NCBI RefSeq assembly: GCF_004379255.2
Contig: NC_056038.1
Location: 27,578,061-27,642,060 of the forward strand
Direction of reading: 5' to 3'
DNA length: 64,000 nt
From: Salvia splendens
Taxonomy: Eukaryota; Streptophyta; Magnoliopsida; Lamiales; Lamiaceae
Positions 54,708 to 64,000 of this stretch are shown one piece after another. A program made the position numbers and the translations under genes. The notes below the pieces were generated by a model. The model did no database searches. It saw only the letters and a list, made by a program, of their open reading frames with translations, and was not told where the DNA came from. Positions within the stretch are counted from its first letter, which is position 1; every line of letters begins with the position of its first letter.

Positions 54708-57250
54708 CCAACAAAGCCCGACAAAAAAAACTCCATAAAACATCAACATCATCAAACTCAAAGGAGGAGGGCGGCTTGTGTTTTCAAGTGATGGAGGTTT
54801 CTAGAGGCGCAGAGAGGCTCAGCAAAGCGGTGGAAAGGCCGCACACCGCCACCGACTTGCTGAGAGGCGCTCTGCATTTGCAGCACTCCCTTGTTATGTT
54901 TGGGAAATTGCACAAGGAGAAGAGGCCTCTTGATCTACTAGATGATAATCATAAGCCTCGAGTTTCTGCATCCAGAGATTGCTATGATGAGCTGAGGGAT
55001 GTAATTAGGGAGAGCTTCGCCAGGCTGAATTTATTGCCCAAGGAGAAACTAGTTTGTGATGCTGATAGAAAGCACTCTGAGTTGTGTGTCGATCTGCCGT
55101 CTTCTAGCTCGAGCCAGACCTCGTCTTCGCTGCTCCACTCGGGCTCCTCGGGGTCTCCCAGCATCTGGCTCGAGAAGAAGTCAAACTTGATTGCGAAGCT
55201 CATGGGGTTGGAGGAAGCAATGCCCTTAAAAGCAGGGGATGGTGCGTTTTGAAGGAAAGGAGAAGCCCTTTCCTTGATATTCATCTGCCGAGGCCTAACA
55301 ACAAGCCTCAGTTCAAGCTAGCTAGAAGAGAGACAAGAACGTTAGAAGAGATCATTGAGACTATGCAGTTTAAGGGGATTTTGGGGAGAAAGTCTTTACA
55401 TGATTACAAGTTGCATTCTAATGCGTTGTTCTTGAGGAATGAATCGCCTGTTGATACCCCGCCTATCGTGATCATGGAGCCTCTTCGTGTTCGTGCTGAT
55501 CAGTGTACCGATGGTGGGGAGCACCTCAAGAGTCGACAAACGCCAAGAAAGACGGGGGCAGAGCTTCCACCTAGACCAGAGTTGAAGGCAAAGAAGCCTA
55601 ATGAGAAATCTGCAGTAGATCATTCTTCAAAACAGAAGCTCGATAAGAGAACTCTAGCGAGGCCAGTAAAGAAAGCAGCACTAGATAGCCTCTCTACGAC
55701 GAGGACGAGCCAACCGAAGCCTCTTCCTCCACAAATACAGAAGAAAGAAGTTCCCAAAATAAGGAAACCAAAAGATGCTAAGCCTCAAAGGTCTGATAAA
55801 ACTCAAGATGTAACCAAACTTTCTGCAGTGAAGACTGTGAGAGGAAACAATGTCTCTAAAAGTCTGGTTGCTAGAGGAAAGGTTGCAGCCGCAGATAAGG
55901 ACATGAAACCGACACCTCTTAGTCGAACTGTTCCAAAGAAGAGTCCGCGGAAAGGTGAATCCAATAGCAAGCCCTCACCACATGTAGTAAGTTTCATCTT
56001 TCTATGTTAGCATTTAGGCTGTTATATTAATGGAGTCTGCATACTAATACTGAGCTAACAAAATGATGCAGGTTGAAACTATCGTCAGCGAGTTCGTGCT
56101 GAAGAATACAGAACCAAAACAAGCTACTGAGGAAGTGGCTAAAGCTTATAATGTGTCTGGTAAATCACTAAATCCAATCAATATGATTTTTCGTAATGCT
56201 TTTTGTTTCTGCTATAATGGTTAGAACTGTGTTCATTATATTCTAGAGGACTATTGGTTATTTTGAAAACCATAGAATGCCATCTGCTAATAAGTAACTA
56301 TATTCTTCAAAACATTGTAAAAATCTTACAATCTATTTATACACAAAACTAGTGGAATTCTAGTGGAACCTTGAATCGTCTCTCTTGGTGATAGAAAGTG
56401 GTACTCTGTATTGTTGACACCCAAAGCATACTAGTATTGTTAGAACTATGGCGGTTGATTTACACGAAGACATTAATCAGATAGATGCAACTATTTTTTG
56501 TATCTACATAGTGATTCTCTATTCAATACAGATAGTTCAACGAATGCAGCAAGTTCTCCTAGAGATGCTTCGGACGTAACTACCAAGGATGATCCCCATC
56601 ATATTGAAAATGACACTTTGTTTCCAAGTTTAGATTCAGATCAGATCAAAGGCTGCAAAATCCTAATGAATTCAAGATATTTACTCCTAAGAAGTGCTTC
56701 ATTTCTCAATCATGTAGAGGAGCTCTTCGACACAGGCACTCATGACTCTACAGTCTTTCAAAGTTCAGTTGATAGTGAAGGGCTTTATGATGCTCTTCTC
56801 CTCGACTGTGCAAAAGAAATACTAGAGCGTAAGAGCCTAAGCTGCAGGGGCACGAGAAATCTTTGGTCACAAAACCCCTTGAGAAGGCCGAAATACCATT
56901 CATCTATAGAGCAGTTGGTAGAGGAGATAGCTGATATCATTGAAGATTTGCAAAACTACAGTGAAGTTTGTGGAAATATAGTTGTCATAGACAGCATATA
57001 CCCGATGCTGGACAAAGACCTAAGGCGGAATGAAGAGGTGACAGGTGCTTGGGATTCTGGCTGGAGGAAGGGATATGCAATGGAAGCAGTTGATGAAGTG
57101 ATGCATGAAGTGGAAGAGCAAGTTTTGAGTGAAATAGTAGCTGATGTGATTACAGAAATTATGCAATAAATTATTGAGCTTTTGGTGTAAAAATTTCATT
57201 AGATTAATCAGTACATATCCTGACAAAACATAGAGATGTAGAGAGTTCTA

Positions 57251-57955
57251 CTGTATTAACTGCTTGATTCATTCTATAATTGATAATACACTTTGGTCTC
57301 CAATTTCCTTCATCTGCACTAAACAATTACACAAACACATAATACATTAAGTTCATCTTCTTACATAATACTCCCTAGTATCACTAAGGATTTATTTAAC
57401 TAGTTCATACCGAAAGAAACAACACAAATACATAATACAATAAGTTCATCATCTTATGTGAAGTCACACTAGTATCACTAAGGATTTATTTCACCAGTTC
57501 ATTCATAAAAACAAAAACAGAGAGAATATACTGCAACATGCTAGCCTAACGTTGAAACTAACTCAGAAGTTTCGGATATGTTCTTACTTGTTTTGCTGGC
57601 TGCAAGGAGAAAGGAAATACAAATAAGTACTCTCAAGTTCCACAAAAGAAACTATCATAGATGATTTTATGGGCTGAAAATCAAGAAATAGTACACAGCT
57701 TAACACCTTTCAATTAAAAATGCTAACCCCAGGTCCAATTTTCAATCAGTGAGTAATACTACAACAGCATAAGATTGATTTTCAGTACATATTTGAAGTA
57801 GACATCTTAGCTTGAAAATTGAGTGTTTGTATCATTCTAGAAGGATCCAAAAAGTTAATGCAATCCCTTCCTAATATACTTTAGAAATCAGATTTTAATC
57901 AAAATGATACATAAGGTGGTAGAGTGAGAGAGTTACCAGTCTTGAGATATTTTAA
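57251..57955. other. Intergenic sequence, 3' side of the RLP pseudogene
   Basis: Non-coding. Two loosely related blocks (ACTAAGGATTTATTT..CAGTTCAT-type near 57385 and 57477) form a short imperfect direct repeat. No element was identified. Confidence 0.4.
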
Positions 57956-60775
57956 TCAAAATATCTGCACAACAAGTAAAAATATGCTTCTCCGGCTCCC
58001 CATGATCCCTTCAACAGCAACAACTCCCAAAAATCCAATAATAAAACCCAAGGCCATTGATATGCCAAATTCTTGGCTCACAATGCTGCCATCTTTCTAG
58101 ATGTTTTTTCCTTGATAAGTGATGAGTGGATGATCTCCTGGGCATAACTTGAGAGGGAGTCCACAAAGTCCATCGTTCCCGGCATAAGCAGATGCATTGA
58201 AACTCTGTAGTTGAGTACTAGCTGGAATTCTGCCCCACAAACTATTATTTGCCAGATCAAGAACAGCCATAAATTTTAGTTTTGCTAAGCTATTGGGAAT
58301 GTGACCAGAGAGTTGGTTCCTAGACAGATCAAGCACTTCTAGCATCTCCATTTCACCAATATCTGAAACTATGGTCCCTGTCAACATATTTCTTGATAGG
58401 TTCAAGGAAATTAATGCCCTCATACTGGAAAATGATCTAGGAATACTCCCTACTAATCTATTGTTGGACAGATCAATGAGTTTGAGATGTTGAAGAATCT
58501 TCCGATATTCAAATTCCCCACCTTTCCACTCAACAAATGCATACTCGAACACTTTCAGAGGCTCGTATAGTGTAGGGTAGAAGGTGATGGCAACTCCGAG
58601 CACAGTTGTATTCTTCTTGCTCAGTGAGGTAAATATGTTGAAGCAGTGAGGAATTTCTCCTGATATATTGTTTCTGGAGAGGTCCAACACTTGGATGTGA
58701 GTAATACTGCAGATTTCTAGCGGGATGCTGCCATAAAATCTATTGCGTCTAAGGATTACATATACCAAGTTCTTATATGCACCTATCCATGCAGGGATAT
58801 TTCCTGTTAACTTGTTCCCTCCGACATCAATGAACATCAATTCTCCACACTTGCTTAAAGTAGAAGGCAACTCGCCAGACAGATTATTGGCATGCAAGTT
58901 CAAAGAGTTTAGCATTGACATGTTGCCCAAAGTACGTGGAACTTCACCAGAAAAACTGTTGTTACCTATATTAAGATATTCCAAGTTACTTATTTTCTCC
59001 CAACAATTTGGTATCTCTCCATCCAATTGGTTGTTGGAGAGGTCAAGGATCCTCATTTCCACAAGCAATGTTGAGCATATAGATGAAACTGATCCTGAAA
59101 ACATGTTTTGACTCAACTGAACAGTCAACATGTCTTGTTGAAGCAATGGTAGAGGCCAAGAAAGGTTGTTAGAGCTGACATCTAAATATTCGATGGAAGT
59201 GGGCAGGAGATGAGGGATAGTCCCACTAATATGATTATGAGATATATTTAAACTCAAAAGTGCAGACAAACTCCACAGCCATCTAGGTACTTCATCTGAT
59301 ATATGGGCATAAGAAAGATCAAGGAAACGAACGTTCCTCTGAGTTTGAACCCATTGGGGGAAATGAGGGTTCATGTTGCATCCTGCTAACCTGATAACAT
59401 CCAACTGAAAAGGCGGACTCCAGTCCTGGACGATTTGCAAACTCAGCGAATTGAAGGACAAGGCAAGCACCTTTAAGTTGTGAAGTATCGTGAAGTAGGC
59501 CTCAGAGATGATACCTTGCAATGAGTTAAAAGATACATCAACTTCTTCAAGAACTGAATGCTGGCTAAGACTTTGAGGCATTAATCCTACAAACTTGTTG
59601 CTTCCTACATTGAGTTTTTTCAATGCTGAAAATTTCTTCAATCTCCAACTTCCCATTGACATGTTTGCTTTAGTAGATAGATTCCCAAATAAAAAGTCCT
59701 CAAGATCTCCACTAAAGTTATTACTGGACAAGTCTAAGGCTTGCAAATGACTCAAATTCCTCAATGATTCAGATATGCCACCTTCAAGCATGTTGCTAGA
59801 AAGATCAAGATCCTCAAGGTCTCCCAAACACATGAGGGATTTGGCCATCTAATTTATTCTCTAGAGTGTATAATTTAGAAAGGCTCGTGCTTGTGTTAAA
59901 TAAACAGTCAAGGTTGAAAGACACGAACTCGTTAAATGACAAATCAAGGATGGAAAGAGATGCAAATGAAGAATTAGCAGAGGGTGGTCTAGCTGGTATA
60001 GCAGCTCCAATGTTGGAGAAAGCTAAGTGCAATTCTTGCAATGAACGAAGCTTTAGTATTTGTTGTAGCCAACTCGTATGACTTAAGTCAATGAAGCTCG
60101 ATCGAGTCGATGCAGAAAAGAGAGATGAGAAAGCCAATCAAGATTCTCAGACCTTAAATTATAATCACCCCAGAGATAAAGTGTCCTCAGGTTGGTCAGG
60201 TTTCCTAGTTGAGGAAGAAGAGTCCCATGAAGGTTGCATCCACGAAGATTCAAGTGCTCTAACTGTTTCATGGAACCCATAAATTGTGGGTACTGATCAT
60301 CAAAATCATTCATGCTCAAATCCAACTTAGTTAAATGACGCAATTCCAGCAAGGCATCACTAATTTTACCTCTCAAAGGTTTGGTGTAACGATAATATTT
60401 GTAGTCATAACCAAGTAGTAGAGCGATCACATGAGCAGAGGTGGTGTTGGTGTTGGTGTTGGTACATACAACACCCTTCCATTTGCAGCAATCCTTCCTG
60501 CTGTCTTCACTTCCCCACGATGAGAGAATACCTCTCTCATCTATAACACCTTTCTTGAACCTCACCAGAGCTTCTCTCTCCCTCTCCACGCACCTTACTT
60601 CGCCTGAAACAAACCGGAAATCACAACATTCCATGCACAGTAAAACAACAAGAAGAAATTTTATAGCTATTCTTTTTTTAATATTCATCTTTTTGCTTTT
60701 TTTTTCTTGAAAGTTTGGGCAAAAATGCTTCATGGAAAATAAGTGGTCTGGTTTACTTGATAGTTTGAAGATCAT
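57956..60775 (-). pseudogene. LRR receptor-like protein (EIX2/Cf type), broken
   Basis: Three consecutive frames make one receptor-like protein. Frame one (60775-60083) holds a signal peptide (IAIKFLLVVLLCMECCDFRF after MNIKK at 60688, the likelier start), an LRR N-cap (VERERE-ALVRFKKGVIDERG, DCCKWKGVVC) and the first repeats. A one-base deletion near 60110 shifts frame to 60137-59814, and a second shift near 59840 leads to 59848-58097. That last frame has more than a dozen LRRs of the LxxLxLSxNxLSGxIP type, the KxxxYxxxL/FEYRKILQHLKLIDLSNN island region and the end GLCGLPLKLC. An in-frame TAG (58099-58097) precedes the membrane helix GISMALGFIIGFLGVVAV and a short basic tail ending at TGA 57956. 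Intact relatives are cell-surface receptors for fungal or microbial patterns. This copy is non-functional in its present form. Confidence 0.88.
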
Positions 60776-61077
60776 GAGAAAAAAAAACTAGATTCCACGC
60801 CTTGCTTTTTGAGTTGGATTATTCGAAAGACTTTTGACTTTGAGTGAAGAAAAATCTCATTTTGTTATAATTTCAACTATTTATGAAATAAGTTTCTGAA
60901 TTAAAAAGAAAAAAAGAAAGTTTTCCAAAGAATTAATAATAATATTCACATAAATAACAAGTACGATATCTGTTTATGTAAGTATTACTTTTAAGCATAT
61001 GTAGTAAAACACTAAAGCCCAAAATTGGTCTCATACATTTGCCCAGAAAAACTTTTCAGTCCTAGACATTAAGTGTG
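60776..61077. other. Intergenic sequence
   Basis: AT-rich upstream region of the RLP pseudogene. Nothing else is visible. Confidence 0.45.
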
Positions 61078-61545
61078 TTAGAGCATGCGCAGCGGTGGCG
61101 TCCGTCGCCACCGCCGTCCGCGCCGCTGGCACGGACGCCATCCGCCGCCGCTGCGCTCGCGCCGGAGCTACTCGATGTATCGAGCACGTCCGTGCCAGTG
61201 GACGCACACGTGGCGCGCTCTCATTCGTCAACGGCATAGCCGTTGTGTTTAAACATTTTTTATTTTTATTTTTTTTAAAATCGGTTTTTTATTAAAAAAC
61301 CAATAAAAAATAAAAAAAAATTTACTTCCCCAAAAAAATATAACCGTTTTTTACACCTTTTTAATTTTTTTTTTTCATTTTTTTACCCCAAAAATACAAA
61401 CTTTCATCTATAAATACCCCCAATTTCACCCTAAAAATTCACATCAAACTACACAACTCTCATCATCATTCTCTCATATCCATTCTCATCTCAATTCTCT
61501 CATATCCATTTTCATCTTCATTCTCTCATACCCTACAACATCACT

Positions 61546-62480
61546 ATGTCCGGCCAAGACGATAACCCTTCGGACTCCCACGGTTGGAACCCCGAATGGT
61601 TCGGTTCACAACCGTTTCCTAGTCCGGAAACGGAATATTCGGCCCCTCCTCTCACCCAAGATTCGGGTGGACACCAGAGCCTAGGCCTCGCGCCCCTTCC
61701 CAAATGCCGACTCCTCCATCTCGCGTCGGTGTCCGCACACCGTACTCACCGGCGGAGATGGAAAGATTGTTCAAGACGTACTTGGAAATCTCCGAAGATG
61801 CGGTGGTTGGAACGAACCAATCCGGCAATCACTTTTGGTGGCGCGTCTCTAGCCGGTACAATGCAAACCGGCCGCCGGGAACGATCGAGCGCAACGAGAG
61901 TATGGTGCGCAACTGCATCGGCCGAGCCAACGAAGAAATTGGCAAGTTCAACGGCTATTTCATCCAGGAGTCCCGGAATGCCGGGAGCGGCCGAAGCGAG
62001 GTCGACATCATCACCGCCATGCTGAGCACCTACCAATCCATGAACGGTAAGTCGTTCAAATATCTTAACGTTTGGCAGGAGACGCGGACGCACCCGAAGT
62101 ATAAGGGAGGCATAACATCCTCCTCTAGCGGCTCCTCCAAACGATCAAGGTCGGTAGCCCTATCCGACTCCGGCTCGGAAGAAGTGGCTAGCCAACTCGC
62201 CGGAGCTAACTTGGGTAGCCCCGACGCCGGACCGAGCGGTTCCCAACGCCGCCCCCAAGAAAGGAAGAAGGCGGCGGCCAACCGTCGTCGCGGCTCGACT
62301 CCCGAAGCCGCTCCCGCTCCCTATGTGCCACCTCCACCCCCGAACAACTCGCTGTGGATGCTCTTAAGCCAACTCAATATGGCCGATAGGTCATCTATGA
62401 CCCCCACGCAACTTGAAACATACGAGACCATGATAAAAGATCTCCAAAAACAATTGGGGTTGATCCCGCCGGATGCGTAG
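61546..62480 (+). pseudogene. Harbinger ORF1 (Myb/trihelix-like), one frameshift
   Basis: The ATG at 61546 reads MSGQDDNPSDSHGWNPEWFG. The frame changes near 61675, after which the second frame (PEPRPRAPSQMPTPPSRVGV) continues to 62480. It contains the Myb/trihelix-like region (YSPAEMERLFKTYLEISEDA, NHFWWRVSSRYNANRPPGT, RNESMVRNCIGRANEEIGKF) and a NAM-associated type segment (LSTYQSMNGKSFKYLNVWQE). A proline-rich linker and a C-terminal helix (LETYETMIKDLQKQLGL) follow. ORF1 proteins of Harbinger elements bind the transposon ends and help the transposase into the nucleus. One indel is the only lesion seen, so the copy is recently disabled, or the base call is wrong. Confidence 0.78.
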
Positions 62481-62486
62481 TCTTAT

Positions 62487-62605
62487 TAGGAGTTTAATTA
62501 TGTAATTTTTAATTTTTAGGATTTTAATTATGTAATTTTTAATTTTAAGGAGTTTAATTATGTAATTTTTAATTTTTAGGATTTTAATTATGTATTTTTT
62601 AATTT
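62487..62605 (+). repeat. AT-rich tandem repeat in Harbinger tail
   Basis: About four copies of a unit of roughly 30 bases, AGGATTTTAATTATGTAA followed by TTTTTAATTTT. The reverse complement of the same unit forms three to four copies at about 63235-63340, in the tail of the neighbouring inverted unit. Confidence 0.8.
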
Positions 62606-62816
62606 TATTTGTAATTTGTAATATTTATTGTGGTTTTTAAATGGATTTTAATATTATGGAAATGTTTTTGTTTAATTGAATTTTATATTAATTGTGCTCG
62701 TCCTTGCGGAAGAGCACAGTTGTGGGTGTTGTGCTCTTGCCAGAGAGCAGGCATGAATAGTACCGCCCGGGCCTACAACCATGCCGTTGGTAAGAGCACG
62801 ATTGTGGATGCTCTTA

Positions 62817-63200
62817 GCTTCTATATCTAAACCATAGGTTTTTATCTATATTTAACGGTTCCATTAAAATTAACAGTCAACCGTGTTTTGATCCAATTGA
62901 TGAGTTAAATATGACCAAATCAAAGTTTTTTTTGGCAAATGTACCAAACCAATTTCCGGCTTTAGTCTTATCATAAATCAGTAGTACTATTTTCACTAAT
63001 ATTTTCTTCCTCGGAAAATTCGCACAATCAGTTACAATGGACGCTACAGCTACAGAAAGTGTAGCGTCGAGAATTGAATCATCAACTACGGCAATTATAA
63101 TGTGCATATATGTAGATAAACAACAGACGAAGAACTATATGTTGACCTCCACATTCACTTCCATAAACATTTGCAGCCAAAATATTAAAATTCATTAAAA
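62817..63200. other. Spacer between two Harbinger units
   Basis: Non-coding, with no gene recognised. The left terminus of the following minus-strand unit could not be fixed. Confidence 0.4.
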
Positions 63201-64000
63201 AAACTGAAATAATATTACAAATAAAATAAAAAAGACATAATTAAAATCCTAAAAATAAAAATTACATGATTAAAATCCTAAAAATTAAAAATTACATAAT
63301 TAAAATACTAAAAATTAAAATTTACATAATTAAAGCTAAAAATATCCCCGTGGAAGACTATTCATCCGGCGGCACTACCCCCAATTATTTTTGGAGGCCC
63401 AATATCATGGCCTCGTGCGATCGAAGTTGCGAGGGTCTTAGTTGACCTATCAGCCATATTGAGTTGGGCCAAAATCGCCCACAACGAGTTGGTGTGGGGT
63501 GGAGGAGGCGCATAGGGCATGAGAACGGGAACAGGAACGGGAGCGGGTTCAGGAGCATCGCCGGATGGAGTCACGGCGCGACGGCGGTTGTCCGCCGCCT
63601 TCTTCGTTCCTTGCGGTCGGCGTTGGGAACCGCTCGGGCCAGCGTCGGGGCTACCCAAGTTAGCTCCGGCGAGTTGGCTAACCATGTCTTCGGAACCGGC
63701 GTCGGATAGGGATACCGACCTTGACCATTTGGAGGAGCCGCTAGAGGAGGATGTTACGCCTCCCCTATACTTCGGATGCGACCGCGTCTCCTGCCAAATG
63801 TTGAGGTACTTGAACGCCTTGTAGTTCATGGATTGGTAGGTCGACATGGTGAAACTGATGATGTCGACCTCTCTCCGGCCGCTCCCCGCCGACCGCTCTT
63901 CCTGGAGGTAATACCCCTGGAACTTTTAGATTTCTTCGTTGGCTCTGTAGATGGCGTTGCACACCATACTCTCGTTGCGCTCGATTGTTCCCTCCGACCG
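63201..64000 (-). mobile_element. Harbinger-type unit, minus strand, cut by window end
   Basis: The inverted AT-rich tandem tail (about 63235-63340) and the ORF1 sequence below match the unit at 61081-62813 in opposite orientation. The 5' part lies beyond the window. No TIR is recognisable at its 3' (left) end. Confidence 0.6.
63362..64000 (-). pseudogene. Harbinger ORF1 copy, broken and partial
   Basis: From the window edge leftward: GTIERNESMVCNAIYRANEE, then an in-frame TAA near 63926, then FQGYYLQEERSAGSGR, a shift near 63880, and TMSTYQSMNYKAFKYLNIWQ to the stop at 63362. The protein is homologous to the ORF1 at 61546-62480 (for example SQLAGANLGSPDAGPSGSQR in both). The C-terminus diverges after MADRSTKT and lacks the final helix. 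At least one nonsense codon makes it non-functional. Confidence 0.78.

Larger units (their letters stand above)
43855..57169 (+). pseudogene. VARLMGL/DUF4378 gene copy 2, split by a retrotransposon
   Basis: The ATG at 43855 and 26 codons (MPVYRSFVTC...AKSN) match copy 1. The Tat element 43933-54707 is inserted there, and the gene resumes at 54713 with KARQKKLHK. A second, independent lesion is a one-base deletion in a T run near 55248 (GCGTTTTG against GCGTTTTTG in copy 1), which gives an immediate TGA. Exons 2 (about 56072-56159) and 3 (to 57169) and their splice sites remain. About a dozen other single-base differences from copy 1 occur in exon 1. The gene cannot make the full protein. Confidence 0.95.
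42433..57250 (+). repeat. Tandem duplication unit 2, with gypsy insertion
   Basis: This is the second copy of the 38341-42432 unit. Without the Tat element and its five-base duplication it is about 4.04 kb. Small indels and about one percent substitution separate the copies by eye. Unique sequence resumes at CTGTATTAAC (57251). Confidence 0.93.
61081..62813 (+). mobile_element. PIF/Harbinger-type element with ORF1 only
   Basis: The left end GAGCATGCGCAGC and right end GTGGATGCTC are imperfect inverted repeats flanked by TTA on both sides (61078-61080 and 62814-62816). The layout is a GC-rich head, AT tract, TATA (CTATAAATAC near 61410), leader, ORF1, then an AT-rich tail with a short tandem repeat. 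No DDE transposase is present, so movement would need the enzyme in trans. Confidence 0.83.

Noticed and set aside
54671..55252. Chimeric frame joining the Tat LTR to the VARLMGL exon
   Set aside because: It starts at TTG, with no ATG upstream in frame, so a usable fusion protein is not supported.
38341..57250. Gene conversion or a haplotype misjoin as explanation of the 4.1-kb repeat
   Set aside because: Not excluded, but shared CTACT junctions, direct orientation and about one percent divergence fit a tandem duplication better. Spanning long reads would decide: reads crossing 42433 from unit 1 into unit 2 support duplication.
1..64000. CRISPR arrays, rRNA genes, organellar insertions
   Set aside because: None seen. 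Tandem arrays present are direct repeats without unique spacers, and no rRNA or chloroplast/mitochondrial gene motif was recognised.

Overview
This is plant nuclear DNA, probably from a core eudicot (an asterid such as a Lamiales species is my guess, not something the sequence proves). The evidence is spliced genes with GT-AG introns, plant gene families (LIKE-COV/DUF502, a VARLMGL/DUF4378 protein, an EIX2/Cf-type LRR receptor-like protein), and plant transposon lineages (Athila, Tat, Tork-like copia, PIF/Harbinger, hAT and Stowaway MITEs, a tRNA-derived SINE). Transposons make up well over half of the window.

Layout. 1-2.5 kb: Stowaway-type MITEs and a Harbinger fragment. 2.6-22 kb: a nest of two minus-strand Athila-type Ty3/gypsy elements. 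The complete but mutated inner one (3467-17166, tRNA-Asp primer site, target duplication ATCGC/ATCTC) sits inside the LTR of an older, gutted relative. 23.3-29.9 kb: an intact seven-exon LIKE-COV gene on the minus strand, whose large second intron holds a local duplication and several MITEs. 30.9-32.4 kb: a SINE with a perfect 16-bp target duplication, then a Harbinger-type MITE carrying a 73-bp tandem array that resembles plant snRNA promoters. 32.5-37.8 kb: a copia element with identical LTRs but several frameshifts. 38.3-57.25 kb: a 4.1-kb tandem duplication of a three-exon VARLMGL/DUF4378 gene. The first copy is intact. The second is split in exon 1 by a 10.8-kb Tat-lineage gypsy element with identical LTRs and intact ORFs. 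58-60.8 kb: an LRR receptor-like protein pseudogene. 61-64 kb: two Harbinger-type units carrying ORF1, facing each other tail to tail.

Only two host genes look functional: the LIKE-COV gene and the first VARLMGL copy. The most notable systems are mobile. The young Tat element has gag-protease and RT-integrase in one frame separated by UAG followed by CAA UCA, which fits the tobamovirus-type readthrough context, and it carries a spliced gene on the opposite strand. Coordinates of exons and target duplications were read by hand from the sequence. Family names come from motif recognition, not from a database search.
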